The notes below the pieces were generated by a model. That model was not told where the DNA came from. It was given only the letters and a program-made list of their open reading frames with translations, and made no database searches. Below, piece by piece: positions 26,364-38,690 of a stretch of 64,000 bases of DNA (the stretch's first letter is position 1; each line of letters begins with the position of its first letter). Location: contig OY997641.1 of the NCBI GenBank assembly GCA_963921795.1, positions 31,125,460-31,189,459 on the forward strand. The letters are read 5' to 3'. The translations under genes and the position numbers were made by a program. This stretch comes from Nannobrachium achirus (lineage: Eukaryota; Chordata; Actinopteri; Myctophiformes; Myctophidae).

Positions 26364-26774
26364 CCTTTCCTTACCAGCGTGGCTTGGATGGCCACTGTAA
26401 TTAAATGTAATGTATGGAGATCAATGAGCCTCTTTTCCATTTCCAGGGTGTTCATTAGGTGCTTCCTGTGATTCTCTGGATACAATAATCTGATAGTCTT
26501 GTATTGCTCCGGCCCTCTCTCTCTACATGCATGTCTATCTCTTCTAATCTGCAAGCCTATCAACCTCCCTCTCTTTTTGCCAATCTCATTCTGTTACAAC
26601 CTCACCCTCCTCGCTTTCCTTGTCTCTCCATCCACCCGTTTCTTTCTGTACCTCTCGCTCTGTCACATTATGTCTATCGCTTTCTCCCTTATCCTTACAG
26701 ACATATACAGCAAAAAAAAAAGTCTGCTCCTGCTGCAAGGCAGGGTTCCCGGCCTTGGAATGGGATCTGAGAAA

Positions 26775-27180
26775 TCAAACTCATACATCTTGATCACATG
26801 ACCCCAGAACAATGTGTCAAAATGTGTAGGAGTTATAGCAAAGAGCGCGTTTTGAAGAATCGGCAAAATGTCAGAAATTTTAATCTGGCACAAGTGGCTG
26901 GGAGAGTGTCAGAGTGAGGATCCAAGGAATCCAGGGCAACATTTTGATTTTATGACCTACAGTTCAAGAGTTAGAGGCAAAAAGGTGAATTGTTATAACC
27001 ACAGTGGCGTAATAGCGCCACCATGAGGCCGACTTGTCCTGCAAACTTTGGAAGCCAAATATGAAAAATGGGACAAATAGTCTTGATCACATGACTATAG
27101 AGATCATGAGTGAGGTTGATCATTTGCGTGAGGTTTGGACAACAGTTCGATGTGAAAACTGTCTCTTCACAAAGCTGCAA
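26775..27180. repeat. TAGCGCCACCATGAGGCCGA repeat
   Basis: Shares ATCCAAGGAATCCAGGG, CTACAGTTCAAGAGTTA and TAGCGCCACCATGAGGCCGA with 42,290-42,510, and related phrases with 28,360-28,685. This dispersed fish family has no recognised protein here. Confidence 0.7.
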
Positions 27181-28350
27181 AGCATGAACGTCACACTGAA
27201 CTAAGCATAATCAAGTCAATACTGGAGATGTGGCGTACGGCATGGATTTCTACACAGAGAGGGCGATTCTTTCAACATAAGATGCTGCATTCAAGTTCAG
27301 GAGAGTTGGACAAGGCAGTTCTCTTGAATGATGCCTTCAGGTATGCCATGGAAAGAGGGCATTTGAATTTCTTTCATCATCGTAAAAACTGCATTCATGC
27401 TGTGGAGTTTGCACTTTTTACAGAGGGATAAAAGGGCCCCCTTAGTAGTCTATGCGTGCACGTGCCTGATGTCTACCACAGGTCGCTGCATTTATAATTT
27501 GTTGCATTTTCTTCAAAACGGGCCACTCCTGCATACATACATGGCGGAGAAAGAAACAAGAAATGTCATATGGAGCTTGCGGCAAGCTAAGCCCCTTGAA
27601 AAGTACTAATATGACTCTTATTAAACACCAATAATATATATTAAACTAAAGTTACATTAAGGTGCCTTTTACAATCCAATATCCAACTAACTTAAACCAA
27701 AATAACTCACAACTACTAGGCTTTTAATAAAAACTGCAGTTTTAAATAACATATTCAAATCCTTTGAACACCGTTTCAGAGACTGTTCATCCTTCCTTAT
27801 TAATGTATTAGTATTAGTGTGGTTGCCCCTGCAGGGCATGCATGCTATTTTGCTAAGAGAGCAACCACACTTGCAATTTCCAATTGTAGCTGCAGAGTGT
27901 GTAATGATCTAATAATGTAACTATGAGATTGTATCAGACAGCGCTGACAACGTAGTGAGATGGGAGAGGGGTGGGGGCGACCCGGCACCAAAAGAAGCTG
28001 ACGGCTCATAGATGTAATGGAAATGTTGTCACAGCACTCTCATGCAAAGATGCATTCCGTTAAACTTTCAGCTGCTGTCATCCTACCAGTGTGGAGGCTT
28101 AGGATGTTGTGTGTAAACAATAACAGCGATTCTCAAAGCAGTTGTCCTCCAAACCCCACCTCCATTCGCTGTCATTAGAACGGAGGATGTTGTGATGCCA
28201 TAGCCTGAGAGGACATTCGGGTGAACGTGTTGCACTGAGCTGACTGTTCAGTCCATAGCATAGAGGTATATATAAACTAGTGGGCAGATCTAGTGACCAA
28301 TCTTACAAACTTTGAAAGCCAATCTCAGCCAATCAGGATGGAATATGGAC
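27181..28350. other. spacer with repeat remnants
   Basis: Two short open frames (27,228-27,431 and 27,397-27,609, +) have no recognised motif. AGTGTGGTTGCCCCTGCAGG to AGAGCAACCACAC at 27,817-27,870 is a repeat end. Confidence 0.45.
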
Positions 28351-28359
28351 AATCAGACA

Positions 28360-28685
28360 GATCCATGTCGATCACATGACTATAGAGATACTGTCTACCG
28401 ATTTGCATAATTTTTGGACAAAGTACTGGCCAAAAGGTAGTTTTGCACAAATTGGCCTCCTGGTGGTGCTAGAACAGGCCCATGTGAAAAATGTGGGGCA
28501 AAGGTTCTGAATTGGCATCCAGGGAGTGTGTGTGCTCATTTTGGCAGCGACCGGGCCAACAGCGCCGGAAATTAGCTGGTAACAAACTCGAAGGACGGAC
28601 GGACGCACGGACGCACAGACGCACGCACGCACGGACAGGGGCAAAAACATACTCTCCCAGTCTCCCCCAAGCCTTCGGCTGGTGG
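28360..28685. repeat. dispersed repeat with CAAGCCTTCGGCTGGTGGAG end
   Basis: Contains GATCACATGACTATAGAGAT, a GGACGGACGGACGCACGG run, and CCAAGCCTTCGGCTGGTGGA. Confidence 0.6.
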
Positions 28686-29948
28686 AGACAATAAAGTTGC
28701 TCAGTTAGAAGCGCCAGGAAGACTGCCGGAAGTACCCTATTGAAGTACCTTGATTGGTCAGGTCTCAATATTGAGGCAAACTCTTGGCCAATACGGCTAA
28801 CGTTTCAGATTATAGTGCATCCACAATAGCATTTTAAATGTGGAAGTGTTGCTATATATATGTAATGTTACAGTGTTTATGAGGTACCAGTGAGATTGAG
28901 ACCAGAGCGCTCGTTTTGTAGTTCACCTTATGAGCAGTGCCCGGAAGGAGACGGTGTCATGGCATTGGTCCAACGTCTCAAGGATAGCCAATGAGGAAAA
29001 AGTAATTTACAAGTAACGACTAATCGCAACGACTGAATATAGACCAACTTGCACTGCACTGCAAGCTGGTAAAATTAAATCAAACAGTTTACATAAACAG
29101 AGTAAGAGAGAGTGAGGAACAAGTAAGTGTGATGGATGGTGGGCATAGAGAGACTGGGCTTAAGTGAGATAGAAAGAGAGAGATAGAGGGAGGGACAGAG
29201 GGACATGGTTAGAGAGAGAGAAGGGCTTTGGGAAGGAGAGAAAAATTAGCAAACCAGAGAATGGAGAGGGAGAGAAGGAGAGAGAGAGTGAAAGAGAAAC
29301 TTAGAGCAAGGGTGTGACAGAAAATGGACAGTGTGGCTTACAATGCACATGACAGAAAAAAGAGTCCTCTGCTCTGGCCCTCAGATGGCATAACAGTCTA
29401 ACGGCTAACACCGTTTTTTGTTGAAAAACATTCTTTGTCGTGCAAGCCTTGTCACACACCTAGACGACGGCCGGAATGAAAACCTTTGTCCAGTCAAAGC
29501 TTACAGAATAGAATAGTTGTTTGCACCTGCTATAATGCTGTGTTCGCACTACCAACAAATGCTACTAAATGGCTAAGCGTGATGACCAGCAACATTGCTG
29601 CCGAGTCGACGCTAAAGAGTTGAAGCACAGGGAACCGGTTAATGCCAAGAATTCGTTTTTCTTCCTATTGCAGAATGGAGCAGGAAGCAGGGAGAGAGAG
29701 TAGTGGAAATGTTAACACAATAAAACATATTATTGATTGTGTCTTTGGAGTGCTGAAAAAAGTTAAAGTCAGCTCAACTAGTTTTTTTGTAGAGCGTCAC
29801 TTGTGACTTGTAGCCTGATGCTTTGTCACTGTGAACACAGCATAAATCATTCTCAAGCCCACATAACACACACTATACCATATTTGGAAATACATCAAAA
29901 TGAAGGATTAGAGGGGATCAGAGGGCGTATGGAGTGCATGACACACCA
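28686..29948. other. spacer without recognised genes
   Basis: Purine-rich GAGAGA stretches at 29,100-29,310; nothing else seen. Confidence 0.5.
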
Positions 29949-30117
29949 TATAGTCATGGGCCATACAAGATGTCGGTTTCAGAAAGGTGGCAAAGGTTAC
30001 CATGCATTTTTGAAAAGCTCTATATCTGTAGATTATATTTTGGTATTTTTCAAAAATGCATGATAACCTTTTCCACCTTTCGGATACCGACATCTCGTAT
30101 GGCCCATGGACTAATAG
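29949..30117. mobile_element. short foldback MITE
   Basis: Arms of about 75 bp: ATGGGCCATACAAGATGTCG, then GTTACCATGCATTTTTGAAAA, and their complements. The outer ends TAGTCATGGG and CCCATGGACTA pair with one gap. Confidence 0.8.
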
Positions 30118-30239
30118 TGCTTTATTTACACAGAGTCATTAGGTCGACTTGCTCCGGAATGGGCATAGGTACACGTACCGGCGACATGGTGTTGCACTCA
30201 ATGTAACTACTTAAAAGCTACATACTTGGGGTCTCCTAG

Positions 30240-31265
30240 AGAGAGACAGGGGTAACTGGAGGCAAAGATGGCGGCGGTTTCTGTGCTGCCGCGCAGATTT
30301 GCGGAGCATGGGGAAAGTTCTTCGAATGGGAGTTACTTGTTCTTTGAACGGGCGTGGGAAAAGGTCTACGATAATTGCTGGGCCTGGGATATAATAAAGA
30401 GAGAACCAGCGGCTCGCCGCTCCACTCGCATCCAACTTTGGGTTTGGGGTCTCGGCCGCGGACCGCCTCCAGTTACCCATGCCCAGGCGATATAACAGGG
30501 GATATGGGGATATATATATAGAGAGAGAGAGAGAGAACCAGGGGCCACTCCTATCCGACTTTGGAGCCTTGGCGTGGGACGGCCGAGTGGCTCGTATCGC
30601 CGACCACCTCCGCCCTCCGGGGACCCCTGGAGGTATCGCGGCGCTCCGGGGACGCCCTGGCGGCGCCGCGCTACACCCTGTGTAGCCGGGAAAATGACCC
30701 TTCTAACGGGGTGGCTCACGCACGGCGCCCGGGGACCATCATTCCGGATCGCGCCGCTGCGGAGGACCCCACCACTGCAGCCCACTTCGGATAGGAGTGG
30801 ATCGGCGGCCGCCCGTGCCCCTGCATGGTTCTCTCTCTATATATCCGCATGTCCCCCTGTTAGGTTATATAGCCAGGGGTCCCTGGAGGTGGTCCACGGC
30901 AAGCATGCCACTCGTCGGTCCGAGGCCGATCGAGGCGGCCCCAAAGTCGACCGCAGTAACATGAACCGCCGCGGCTGAACGTTCGGTAAAATGAGCCCCC
31001 TGACCCCCGTCCAAAATTCGCTGCATTAAGTAGTGTAATTACGGTAGAAACTGCGAGTGGAGTCGAACGTCCGGTAAAATGAGCCCCCGTCCAAAATTCG
31101 CTGCGCTTCAAGTAGTGTAATTACGGTAGAAACTGCGAGTGGAACGCCTTGGTATCTTTTCTCACGCCCATTCGAAGACCTCACGCTACGCCCATCACGT
31201 CACGCCCATTCGAAGACCTCATGCCACGCCCATCTGCGCAGCAGACTGCCCTCCAGTTAGTCATA
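30240..31265. other. GC-rich island of direct and inverted repeats, unidentified
   Basis: It opens with AAGATGGCGGCGG (30,265), a promoter-like motif, and an ATG frame starting MAAVSVLPRRFAEHG. Two units beginning AGAGAGAACCAG (about 30,400 and 30,530) are direct repeats. Around 30,487-30,872 a long inverted repeat pairs GATATAACAGGGG and CCACTCCTATCCGAC with complements on the right. An 80-bp unit is then tandemly duplicated (30,977-31,061 and 31,065-31,143: CGGTAAAATGAGCCCCC, GTAATTACGGTAGAAACTGC). CACGCCCATTCGAAGACCTC is repeated at 31,164 and 31,201. I cannot assign it to a gene or known element. Confidence 0.6.
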
Positions 31266-31300
31266 CTTGCCTAGAGATCTATCCTCAGCCGGACCTTGTT

Positions 31301-31338
31301 GCAAAAATAGCCAGATCTTGAAGATCTGCTATTTTTGC
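31301..31338. repeat. shortened hairpin module
   Basis: GCAAAAATAGCCAGATCTTG and its complement; the CTACAAGC part of the stem is lost. It is followed by MITE end CATGCCCAGAATAGGGACAC. Confidence 0.75.
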
Positions 31339-31951
31339 CATGTTTTCGCCTATTTATGACATGCCCAGAATAGGGACACTAGGGTTTATGGGGTTAGCTG
31401 AATTGTCATCAGGCCCATTTTTTGAAACAAATATTTGGACACCTGACGGTCGCTTATCTCCCAATTAGGGAGTCTTACTGGTTTCTAAACACAATCTTAT
31501 CTTACAATCGGAGAAACAGGGCCGGTGATGCTGCGCACGCTGGTGCAGTCTTGTAGCTCCACACACGCACACACGCACACGCGCACACGCGCACACGCAC
31601 ACACACAAATGATTGTATATAGGCTATATTCTATGCTACTCAATATGATGGCAGTACCACTTTTCCATGACAGTAGCGTTCCATGCCTCTCCGATCCGTG
31701 CCTGCTGATCGTGTTTCAATTAGCGAGAGAGAATGAGTTCCGAAAAACTACCATGATGTCAGACGATATGCCTGACCGTGTGCGACAGACAGTCAACACA
31801 ACAGAGGAACGCTACAGTTTCATCGTTTTTAGTTTGTTATTTTTTCATCATGTATTTTGCTCTACACCACATTTCTTTGCCAAAACATGCCGCCATGCAT
31901 CGTCACTCTCTCTCTCATTACAAAGTGATGCTCATTTGACCACCCGTGCTA

Positions 31952-32275
31952 TTAAAGGAGTAGTTCACCCCCAAAATGACTTTTTTCTATTGATTACTGA
32001 CGCCGTGAAGACTTAAGTTCAATAATACATTTTTGTATTTTTCGCATTCCTAAGACAATATTTTGATTATAGTGAATTTACCCCCATTGATTCCAGATGG
32101 GGACCCAAATGCATTCGGGTCCCCATCCGGAATCAATGGGGGTACATTTATTGTAAAACATTTTTTGTCTTAGGCAACTTGCAACAAAAAACTAAAAATA
32201 TTATTCAACACAAGTCTTCATGGCGTGAGTAATCAATAGAAAGAAGGTCATTTTGGGGGTGAACTACTCCTTTAA
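31952..32275. mobile_element. TTAA-ended palindromic MITE
   Basis: Foldback from TTAAAGGAGTAGTTCACCCC to its complement, with TTAA at both borders. The centre pairs CATTGATTCCAGATGGGGAC with GTCCCCATCCGGAATCAATG. This end type is abundant in teleosts. piggyBac-like origin is an inference from the TTAA borders. Confidence 0.85.
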
Positions 32276-33000
32276 CTTCCAGGCCGATCAGCGTGATTCA
32301 GTGAGATTACAACCGGACCAGGCTGAGGTGGACTGAAAACACCAGCAGAACCTGTTCTTTACCATGCCGCACCGTGCCGCACCGTGCTCGGATCGGTTGT
32401 GAGTGATCGGATCGTACTTGGATCGGTTGTGAGCGCTCGCAGTGTGTCATTGCCCCTCTCTCTGAACTCCATTTCCAATGTTTCTATAGGCCTACTCCTA
32501 TTTACAATGTTGTCTACTCTGCTCATCATTTCTTCGTCACTTCCAGTTTCACTTCGCTTATTCTTTCTCCTGATGGGACAACATTGTCATCCTGAACTTA
32601 CAGTATAGGACCACAATGATAAACAAGTTCCCCTGGACCCTTTTGTGTTATCCTTTGAGCCCAAATGTCTGACTGACACATTTCTGATCTATCAATCAAT
32701 CAAAGCTGCAAATGCATTTTCTGCTGGGAGACAGGATTACTGAACAAACATAGCAATGATTATTATCAGTACAGGGCTACTGTATGTAGCAGTTATTTAA
32801 CAAAAGTAAATCACTCACTGCACCTAGTGATTTACGTATAGGTCTGAAAAAAGGGTTATAACATCAGCTTGGACTCCAAATGGAGGTGAGATGGACCTTC
32901 AAAGCCACATTCTAGCAGTCAAAAAAACTGCAGTGTTCTTTGAAAATACCCCCCAAAAGTTACAGGAATCATGATCATCATTGTCTGATATTATGTATAC
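32276..33000. other. spacer without recognised genes
   Basis: A short direct repeat around GGATCGGTTGTGAG (32,390-32,432). Nothing else seen. Confidence 0.5.
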
Positions 33001-33004
33001 AATG

Positions 33005-33225
33005 GTTACACATCAGCACTCGGAAACATCGCAAAGCTATTCCGACCACCTAAACCTAACCTTAACCCTAACATCAGTAAAACTAACGCTGATGAATGCT
33101 AACCTGGTGAAATGCTAACCTGTCTACGCTGGTGAATGCTAACCTGGTGAAATGCTAACCTGCCGACGCTGGTGAATGCTAACCTGGTTTCGGAATGGGG
33201 ATGTTTCGTAATGGAGAACTGCTCC
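33005..33225. repeat. dispersed repeat, copy 2, with internal minisatellite
   Basis: Same family as 9,690-9,850. Between 33,090 and 33,190 a unit containing GGTGAATGCTAACCTGGTG(A) is repeated about three times. Confidence 0.75.
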
Positions 33226-34045
33226 CATATACAACAGGGTTGGCGTATCAGTTGTTACTGTACCTGAGGTTGGATACGGGCAACAACGAATGCAGAGCAA
33301 TCATTTTCTCCTCAGATACGACATACATTTTTACCAACGTTTTGATTTAAAAATAGATTAACATTGCGGTCTAGGCTACGACAAATGGCAGATCAGGCTG
33401 ATTAGTATTACAGTGTGGGAAGGGAGTTGGCAGAGATCATGGATAAACTCCAGTGTGTCTTCAGTGGTGAATTGTACAAAACCATTAGCAGAAACCACTT
33501 GTTATACAATGTTGTTGGTCCATGTTGACATGGTGAGTTCCTTCTGCGATACAGGGTCACTCAAGGCTACGGTTAAGCATGAAGTGACACTTGAGCTTGC
33601 GCTGATAGATGTGATTGGTAAGCCCTGCTTCTGAGGGTGTGTAGCTGTATCAGCCCCCTTGGTATTCAACCTGTATTCAACCTTTCTGTTAGACCAATCA
33701 CCCAAGGCAAAAGGCTGGATATAATAGGTATGCAATAAAATGGAACATAGGCTAGAATAGATAAATGCTTTGGTGAGGTAATAAAATATAGACATGGATT
33801 GCAAAATGACAACTGTTATTGTTACATGGGACTCCAGTAGCCATAAATCATAACACCTGTAGAGGTCGCTAATATTCGGACGTTACGTCTCCACAGGAGT
33901 TATAAGGGGGAGTCAGAGGGCTCTTGATGGTTGAGCTCCAACGTCCATATTCGGCTCAAAACATGTACAAATCAATAAGGTGCTCACCGCATCGTCGAAA
34001 CAGCTTTCTATCTACCGATGAGCCCACTCGTCGGCATGTGTTAGT

Positions 34046-35369
34046 TAGGGGTGTCTTCTAAAAATCGACGAATCGACGCGTCGTTTTAAGCCCCGGGAAT
34101 CGACGCCAATTGTTTGAGTCGAAGCGAAAATATATATTTTTTTATATCACCAGTTAGCCTACTACTGCCAGTACTGCGGTGCACTGCTGGACTGGTGTGG
34201 TGTCATGTACTTCCAATGAGAAGTAGCAATTGGCGAACAGTTATTTATTGTCTCGCACCAGCGTCGGGTTGAAAGTGAGACGGAACGGCCAGAACGGTTC
34301 AGACCGCCGCTTCGTTAAAACATTCAGAGCCGGGACAGTGTTCCGTTAAGAGGAGGAAGCACGCTGTCAAAATCCCATATTAAATAACCTGCCACAGCAC
34401 AAACGCGCGTCCACGAAGTAGTAAACAATCTTCTAAAGTCAAATTAACATACACAAGTGTAGGCTACAAGTTACATTTTCTAATTAAAGTGCTTCTGAAT
34501 TGTTCCAGTGTTGTAATCCATGATGAATGATTGTGTTTCGCTGTGTTTGCGTCCATGACATGTCACTGCTGGCTCAAGCGGGAGCTGTGCCTCCACCTTT
34601 TTATGATCCTTTTCTGAAATGAATCCGTTCTCGACACTGACTCATTACTCTGTCAGTGCTCTGTGTCCCGCGACTGCGGACTGGATCCCATCGTTCATTT
34701 AAAAGAGCCGTTCAAGAGAGCGGAATCGTTCGCGAATGTCTCATCTCTACTGCACGCTGCAGAGAGACGGGGCAGAGTTGAAACAGCGGAGATGTTTTAT
34801 TTGTTTTAACGGTGTGTTATAACTCTATGGTTGTACACTGCTATGCAGATAACATTTGTGCTCGCGCACCGATATCACCGAAAACACAGTGTATTCAATT
34901 AATCTCTTAAAGGGGAAGACCACCCATTTTCAATATTGAACTATGTCATTAATATACCTTAGAGGAGTTGTGTGGAAATAGGAGAAAAGTTCCCCCTCTT
35001 CTGTGTTGCCTAGAACTGGAGGATTGATTTTGGGGTTCGTATTGTAAATTACAACTTGATGACATCACACATTGTACTTTACAATACAAACCCCAAAATC
35101 AATCCTCCAGTTCTAGGCAACACAGAAGAGCGGGAACTTTTTTTCTATTTCCACACAACTCCTCTAAGGTATATTAATGACATATTTCAATATTGAAAAT
35201 GGGTGGTCTTCCCCTTTAATGTATTATTGCATTATGTTGACGTGGTTTAAAGCAACACTTTTTTTTCTTTTTTTTACACAAAGTAGACTATAAAACGATT
35301 CGTCGACGCGTCGGATTAACCCCCGCGACTCGAATCGACTTCATAAATCCTGTGTCGAAGACAGCCCTA
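34046..35369. mobile_element. hAT-type element nested in the Mutator-like element
   Basis: Flanked by GTGTTAGT on both sides (34,038-34,045 and 35,370-35,377). Ends TAGGGGTGTCTTC and GAAGACAGCCCTA are inverted repeats with subterminal CGACGCGTCG motifs. It contains GAATCGTTCGCGAATG-type sequence and a foldback MITE, but no intact transposase frame. Confidence 0.93.
34917..35219. mobile_element. TTAA-ended palindromic MITE inside the hAT element
   Basis: Near-perfect foldback of about 300 bp: TTAAAGGGGAAGACCACCCA and complement, then long arms through CTGGAGGATTGATTTTGGGG. It is the third layer of the nest. Confidence 0.93.
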
Positions 35370-35984
35370 GTGTTAGTCCATATGTTTCCAATAAATTAAT
35401 GTTTACTCAAACTTCTCTGAGACTCGCGTTTCCTCATCGGAATGCTTCCGCCTTCAGAACTACAGAACGTTGGAATACTTCCGCATACAAAAACGTCATG
35501 TCCTAGTATGAGCGAATAGCGACGGCGATCAAAGTCACGTGATATGTTCGGCCATTTTTACCCAAGAAGTTCAAGAACAAGGAAAGCGATGAGACTCTGA
35601 GAAGTTTGAGTAAACATTAATTTATTGGAAACATATGGAGTAACACATGCCGACGAGTGGGCTCATCGGTAGATAGAAAGCTGTTTCGACGATGCGGTGA
35701 GCACCTTATTGATTTGTACATGTTTCGAGCCGAATATGGACGTTGGAGCTCAACCATCAAGAGCCCTCTGACTCCCCCTTATAACTCCTGTGGGAGACGT
35801 AACGTCCGAATATTAGCGACCTCTACAGGTGTTATGATTTAAGGCTAGGACTCCAGAGCTTGGTTCTTGTTGCTTTCCCACTATAGAGCGTTGAGACTGT
35901 CTTGATGACCTTTATAGGCTGCCTACTGTATCTCAAGCTGACGCAGCATCCTGGATGTATTAGCATTTTAGCAAACATTATACA

Positions 35985-36040
35985 CACACACGCACACGCA
36001 CACGCACACACACACACACACACGCACACACACACACACA
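35985..36040. repeat. degenerate (CA)n microsatellite
   Basis: CA/CGCA run of about 56 bp. Confidence 0.95.
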
Positions 36041-36114
36041 TTTCCTGTGGCCTTACCCTAACCTCTATCCCTAAACCTGGGGACATTTTGTCCTCACATA
36101 GTAATATAAACCTG

Positions 36115-36232
<118 letters not shown>

Positions 36233-36387
36233 CTATACAAAAATACAGACATACATTAGACGTGCATCCAGCCATCCACAGAGATGCAACTCCCCCAAAC
36301 ACAAAGATACTGACTGTCTTTTAATGACACCACACATTCCTACATGTAGGGAGAATGGTGCTTGAGCTATTAATATTATATTATTGT

Positions 36388-36417
36388 GCAGCAGCAGCAG
36401 CAGCAGCAGCAGCAGCA
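36388..36417. repeat. (GCA)n trinucleotide repeat
   Basis: Nine to ten GCA units; no sign that they lie in a coding frame. Confidence 0.95.
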
Positions 36418-36419
36418 CC

Positions 36420-37213
36420 ATCTAGTGTGACTTTTACCTTGATTTAAATGGATGTATGATTTAGGTTGAGTCTTATTAAACATTGCCATCTAATGGCCAT
36501 TATCTGGCATTGCACGAAAGGTCGGGTCTCCTGGCTATTTTGTTAACTTGTTCAAATAATGAAAACGCATTTACCTGAAGAAAGGGCCGTCGCGGCGTCG
36601 CCCACAACATTCAGCATTTCACTTTAGTCAACCAGAGTTCCATAGAGTGAGCAAACATCTAGTAGTAGCCTACATTGGCACGTTTATTCCGAAATGCTGT
36701 AAAGTCCACTCCAAAACAACGTTACTGCCACGGTGCCACCCAACACTAGACATTTCCTCAACAGGCAAAGGCCATGAAGAAGGAACGGCCAGATACGTGA
36801 CATACCTACGTCATATTCTAAGCGGCCGGGAGCCAAACTCGAACTTTAACCGAAAGTCTGATGGAATGTGATGACGTCAAGGTCAGGAGCTGTCAGGCAA
36901 CAATCATATTATTTGGTCTTTCAAATGATGATAAAATAAATGTAGACAAAATGTATATTATCCACCTTCTCTTATTTCTTGCTAAATATCAAATTCCTTG
37001 TAGGCCTACCAGATTTCCCAACCAACTTCCAAATAAAGAAAGAAAGAAAAGCTGCACTTAAAAATTAACATACAAAAACAAATGTAGCATACAGTAGCCT
37101 ACCAAAAGTCAAGTTCCCATTATGCAGAATGGCCCATGGACAAGCCTATTAGTAATGTATTTATGTGTAGGATACATCAATTTAATGATGCAGCTATGGG
37201 AATGATTTGAATC
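36420..37213. other. spacer without recognised genes
   Basis: A/T-rich; AAAGTCAAGTTCCCATTATG near 37,105 resembles the AAAGTACT repeat family. Confidence 0.5.
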
Positions 37214-37504
37214 ACTTTAGAGGAGGAATTCGCCACTTTTCAACCTGTCTTCATATAATAGGTCCTCACTAATGTTCATGATAAAATAGCACATTTTATT
37301 ATTATTTTTTTTTAATAGGAGAGTTGTGGGCGGGTCAGAAATCCATCCACGATTGACATCATCAAAGGGGAATCCAAGCTAATAGAAACTGCAGGCTTTA
37401 TTCCTGAAAAGTTGCAATGTTATAATGGAAGCCATTGTTCTCGTGATAATACAAATCTATAGGTTACAAGACAGGTTGAAAAGTGGTGAAGTCCTCCTTT
37501 TAGT
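37214..37504. mobile_element. foldback MITE, copy 2
   Basis: Inverted arms GCCACTTTTCAACCTGTCTT and AGACAGGTTGAAAAGTGGTG. Internal phrases match 22,374-22,769. Confidence 0.75.
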
Positions 37505-38690
37505 TGCTGCTAGCTTAACCTATAATAGGCCTACATCATAATTTATCAGTTAAAGTGTTTTGTATTAATAATCAAATTTGATTAGAGTATTATAGCCTAG
37601 AAATACAGGAGTAAAGTAAAAGTACCTCAAAATTGTTCTTAAGTAGCCTACACTTATGTAGGTCCATGGTTATAGTGATAGACAAATTGACAATATAGAA
37701 AAGCTTGCTTTGATGACTCAAAACTGTGGTTGGTGTAGATGGAAAAAGAGCAGACCAAGTACAGAGCCAACGGTCTAGTTGACTAAATATTGTCAGGTTA
37801 AAAAGTGAACTGTCTGAAAATACACATTTATACAAATCCAACATATAAAGATATGTCAAACAAGTCTATGAACCTAACTATGAAAACATTTATGTGACAC
37901 AATTTTATTCAATATGTTGTTGTAAATTATATTAAACCAAGAAGATTAGATGAACACTGGACAACAACAAAAATAGATCAAGTCAATCCACCTCCCTCAG
38001 CCTCACAGGGGCTCTCACTGCTCTTCTATGCTATAACAACAAGGCCTGGAGCATAGGCTATCTATCCAATATAAAACCCACTTTACTGCGGTCCAGAAAT
38101 CACAGCATGCTGCCATGCCTTCTGAAACCATCTCTCTAAAGAGGAACATTCCAGACGATTTCAGAAAATAAACCCCAGCTCTATAGTGGAAACTGAATGT
38201 ACTTTTGAAACTTTCTGTAACTCATGCCACCAACTAATTCATTATACTGTTCGAATTCAATAAGGAATATGTAGCCTAAGCCTATACATTATGAATAGAA
38301 ATATTTCACACAAACAAATTAACAATAAAGCATATTGGCAGTATACTATTGGTATTTATGAAAATCAAAGAGTTTGTCAAATGCTCTGACATTCATCTTT
38401 AATTGTAGTTTGATTTGACTGATTGAATACTTTATTAGTCTGGAATGTAAACATTTAGTCTACATCAATACAACTGCATGTAATGTACACACTTGGTAGA
38501 CCTACTCTCAGTTTGTCTCTGCTTTATAGTACACAGTCACATGTGTCATGAGAAGTACATCTTTTAACAATGTGTCATATCTTTTAACATTCTTTACATC
38601 AAATGAATCATTTTAGTCATTCAAGTGTAATATTTGTCTTCAATGTGAATTCCAGTGGAGCTCCATTCTCTTGGAATTAAACGAATATGA
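37505..38690. other. A/T-rich spacer
   Basis: Contains AGAGCAGACCAAGTACAGAG (37,748), a phrase from the body of the hairpin-carrying MITEs, but no hairpin. No gene recognised. Confidence 0.5.

Larger units (their letters stand above)
33838..35847. mobile_element. Mutator-like foldback element interrupted by a hAT element
   Basis: Flanked by GGACTCCAG on both sides (33,829-33,837 and 35,848-35,856), a perfect 9-bp duplication. Ends TAGCCATAAATCATAACACC and complement of TAGCCTTAAATCATAACACC begin nearly identical arms. Once the inner hAT is set aside, the arms are over 250 bp and the element is about 680 bp. No coding capacity. TIR length and duplication size point to the Mutator-like group; the TAGCC start is shared with 16,902. 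Confidence 0.93.

Noticed and set aside
30366-30978. Overlapping frames on both strands in the GC-rich island
   Set aside because: They arise from GC-rich inverted repeats and have no recognised motif.
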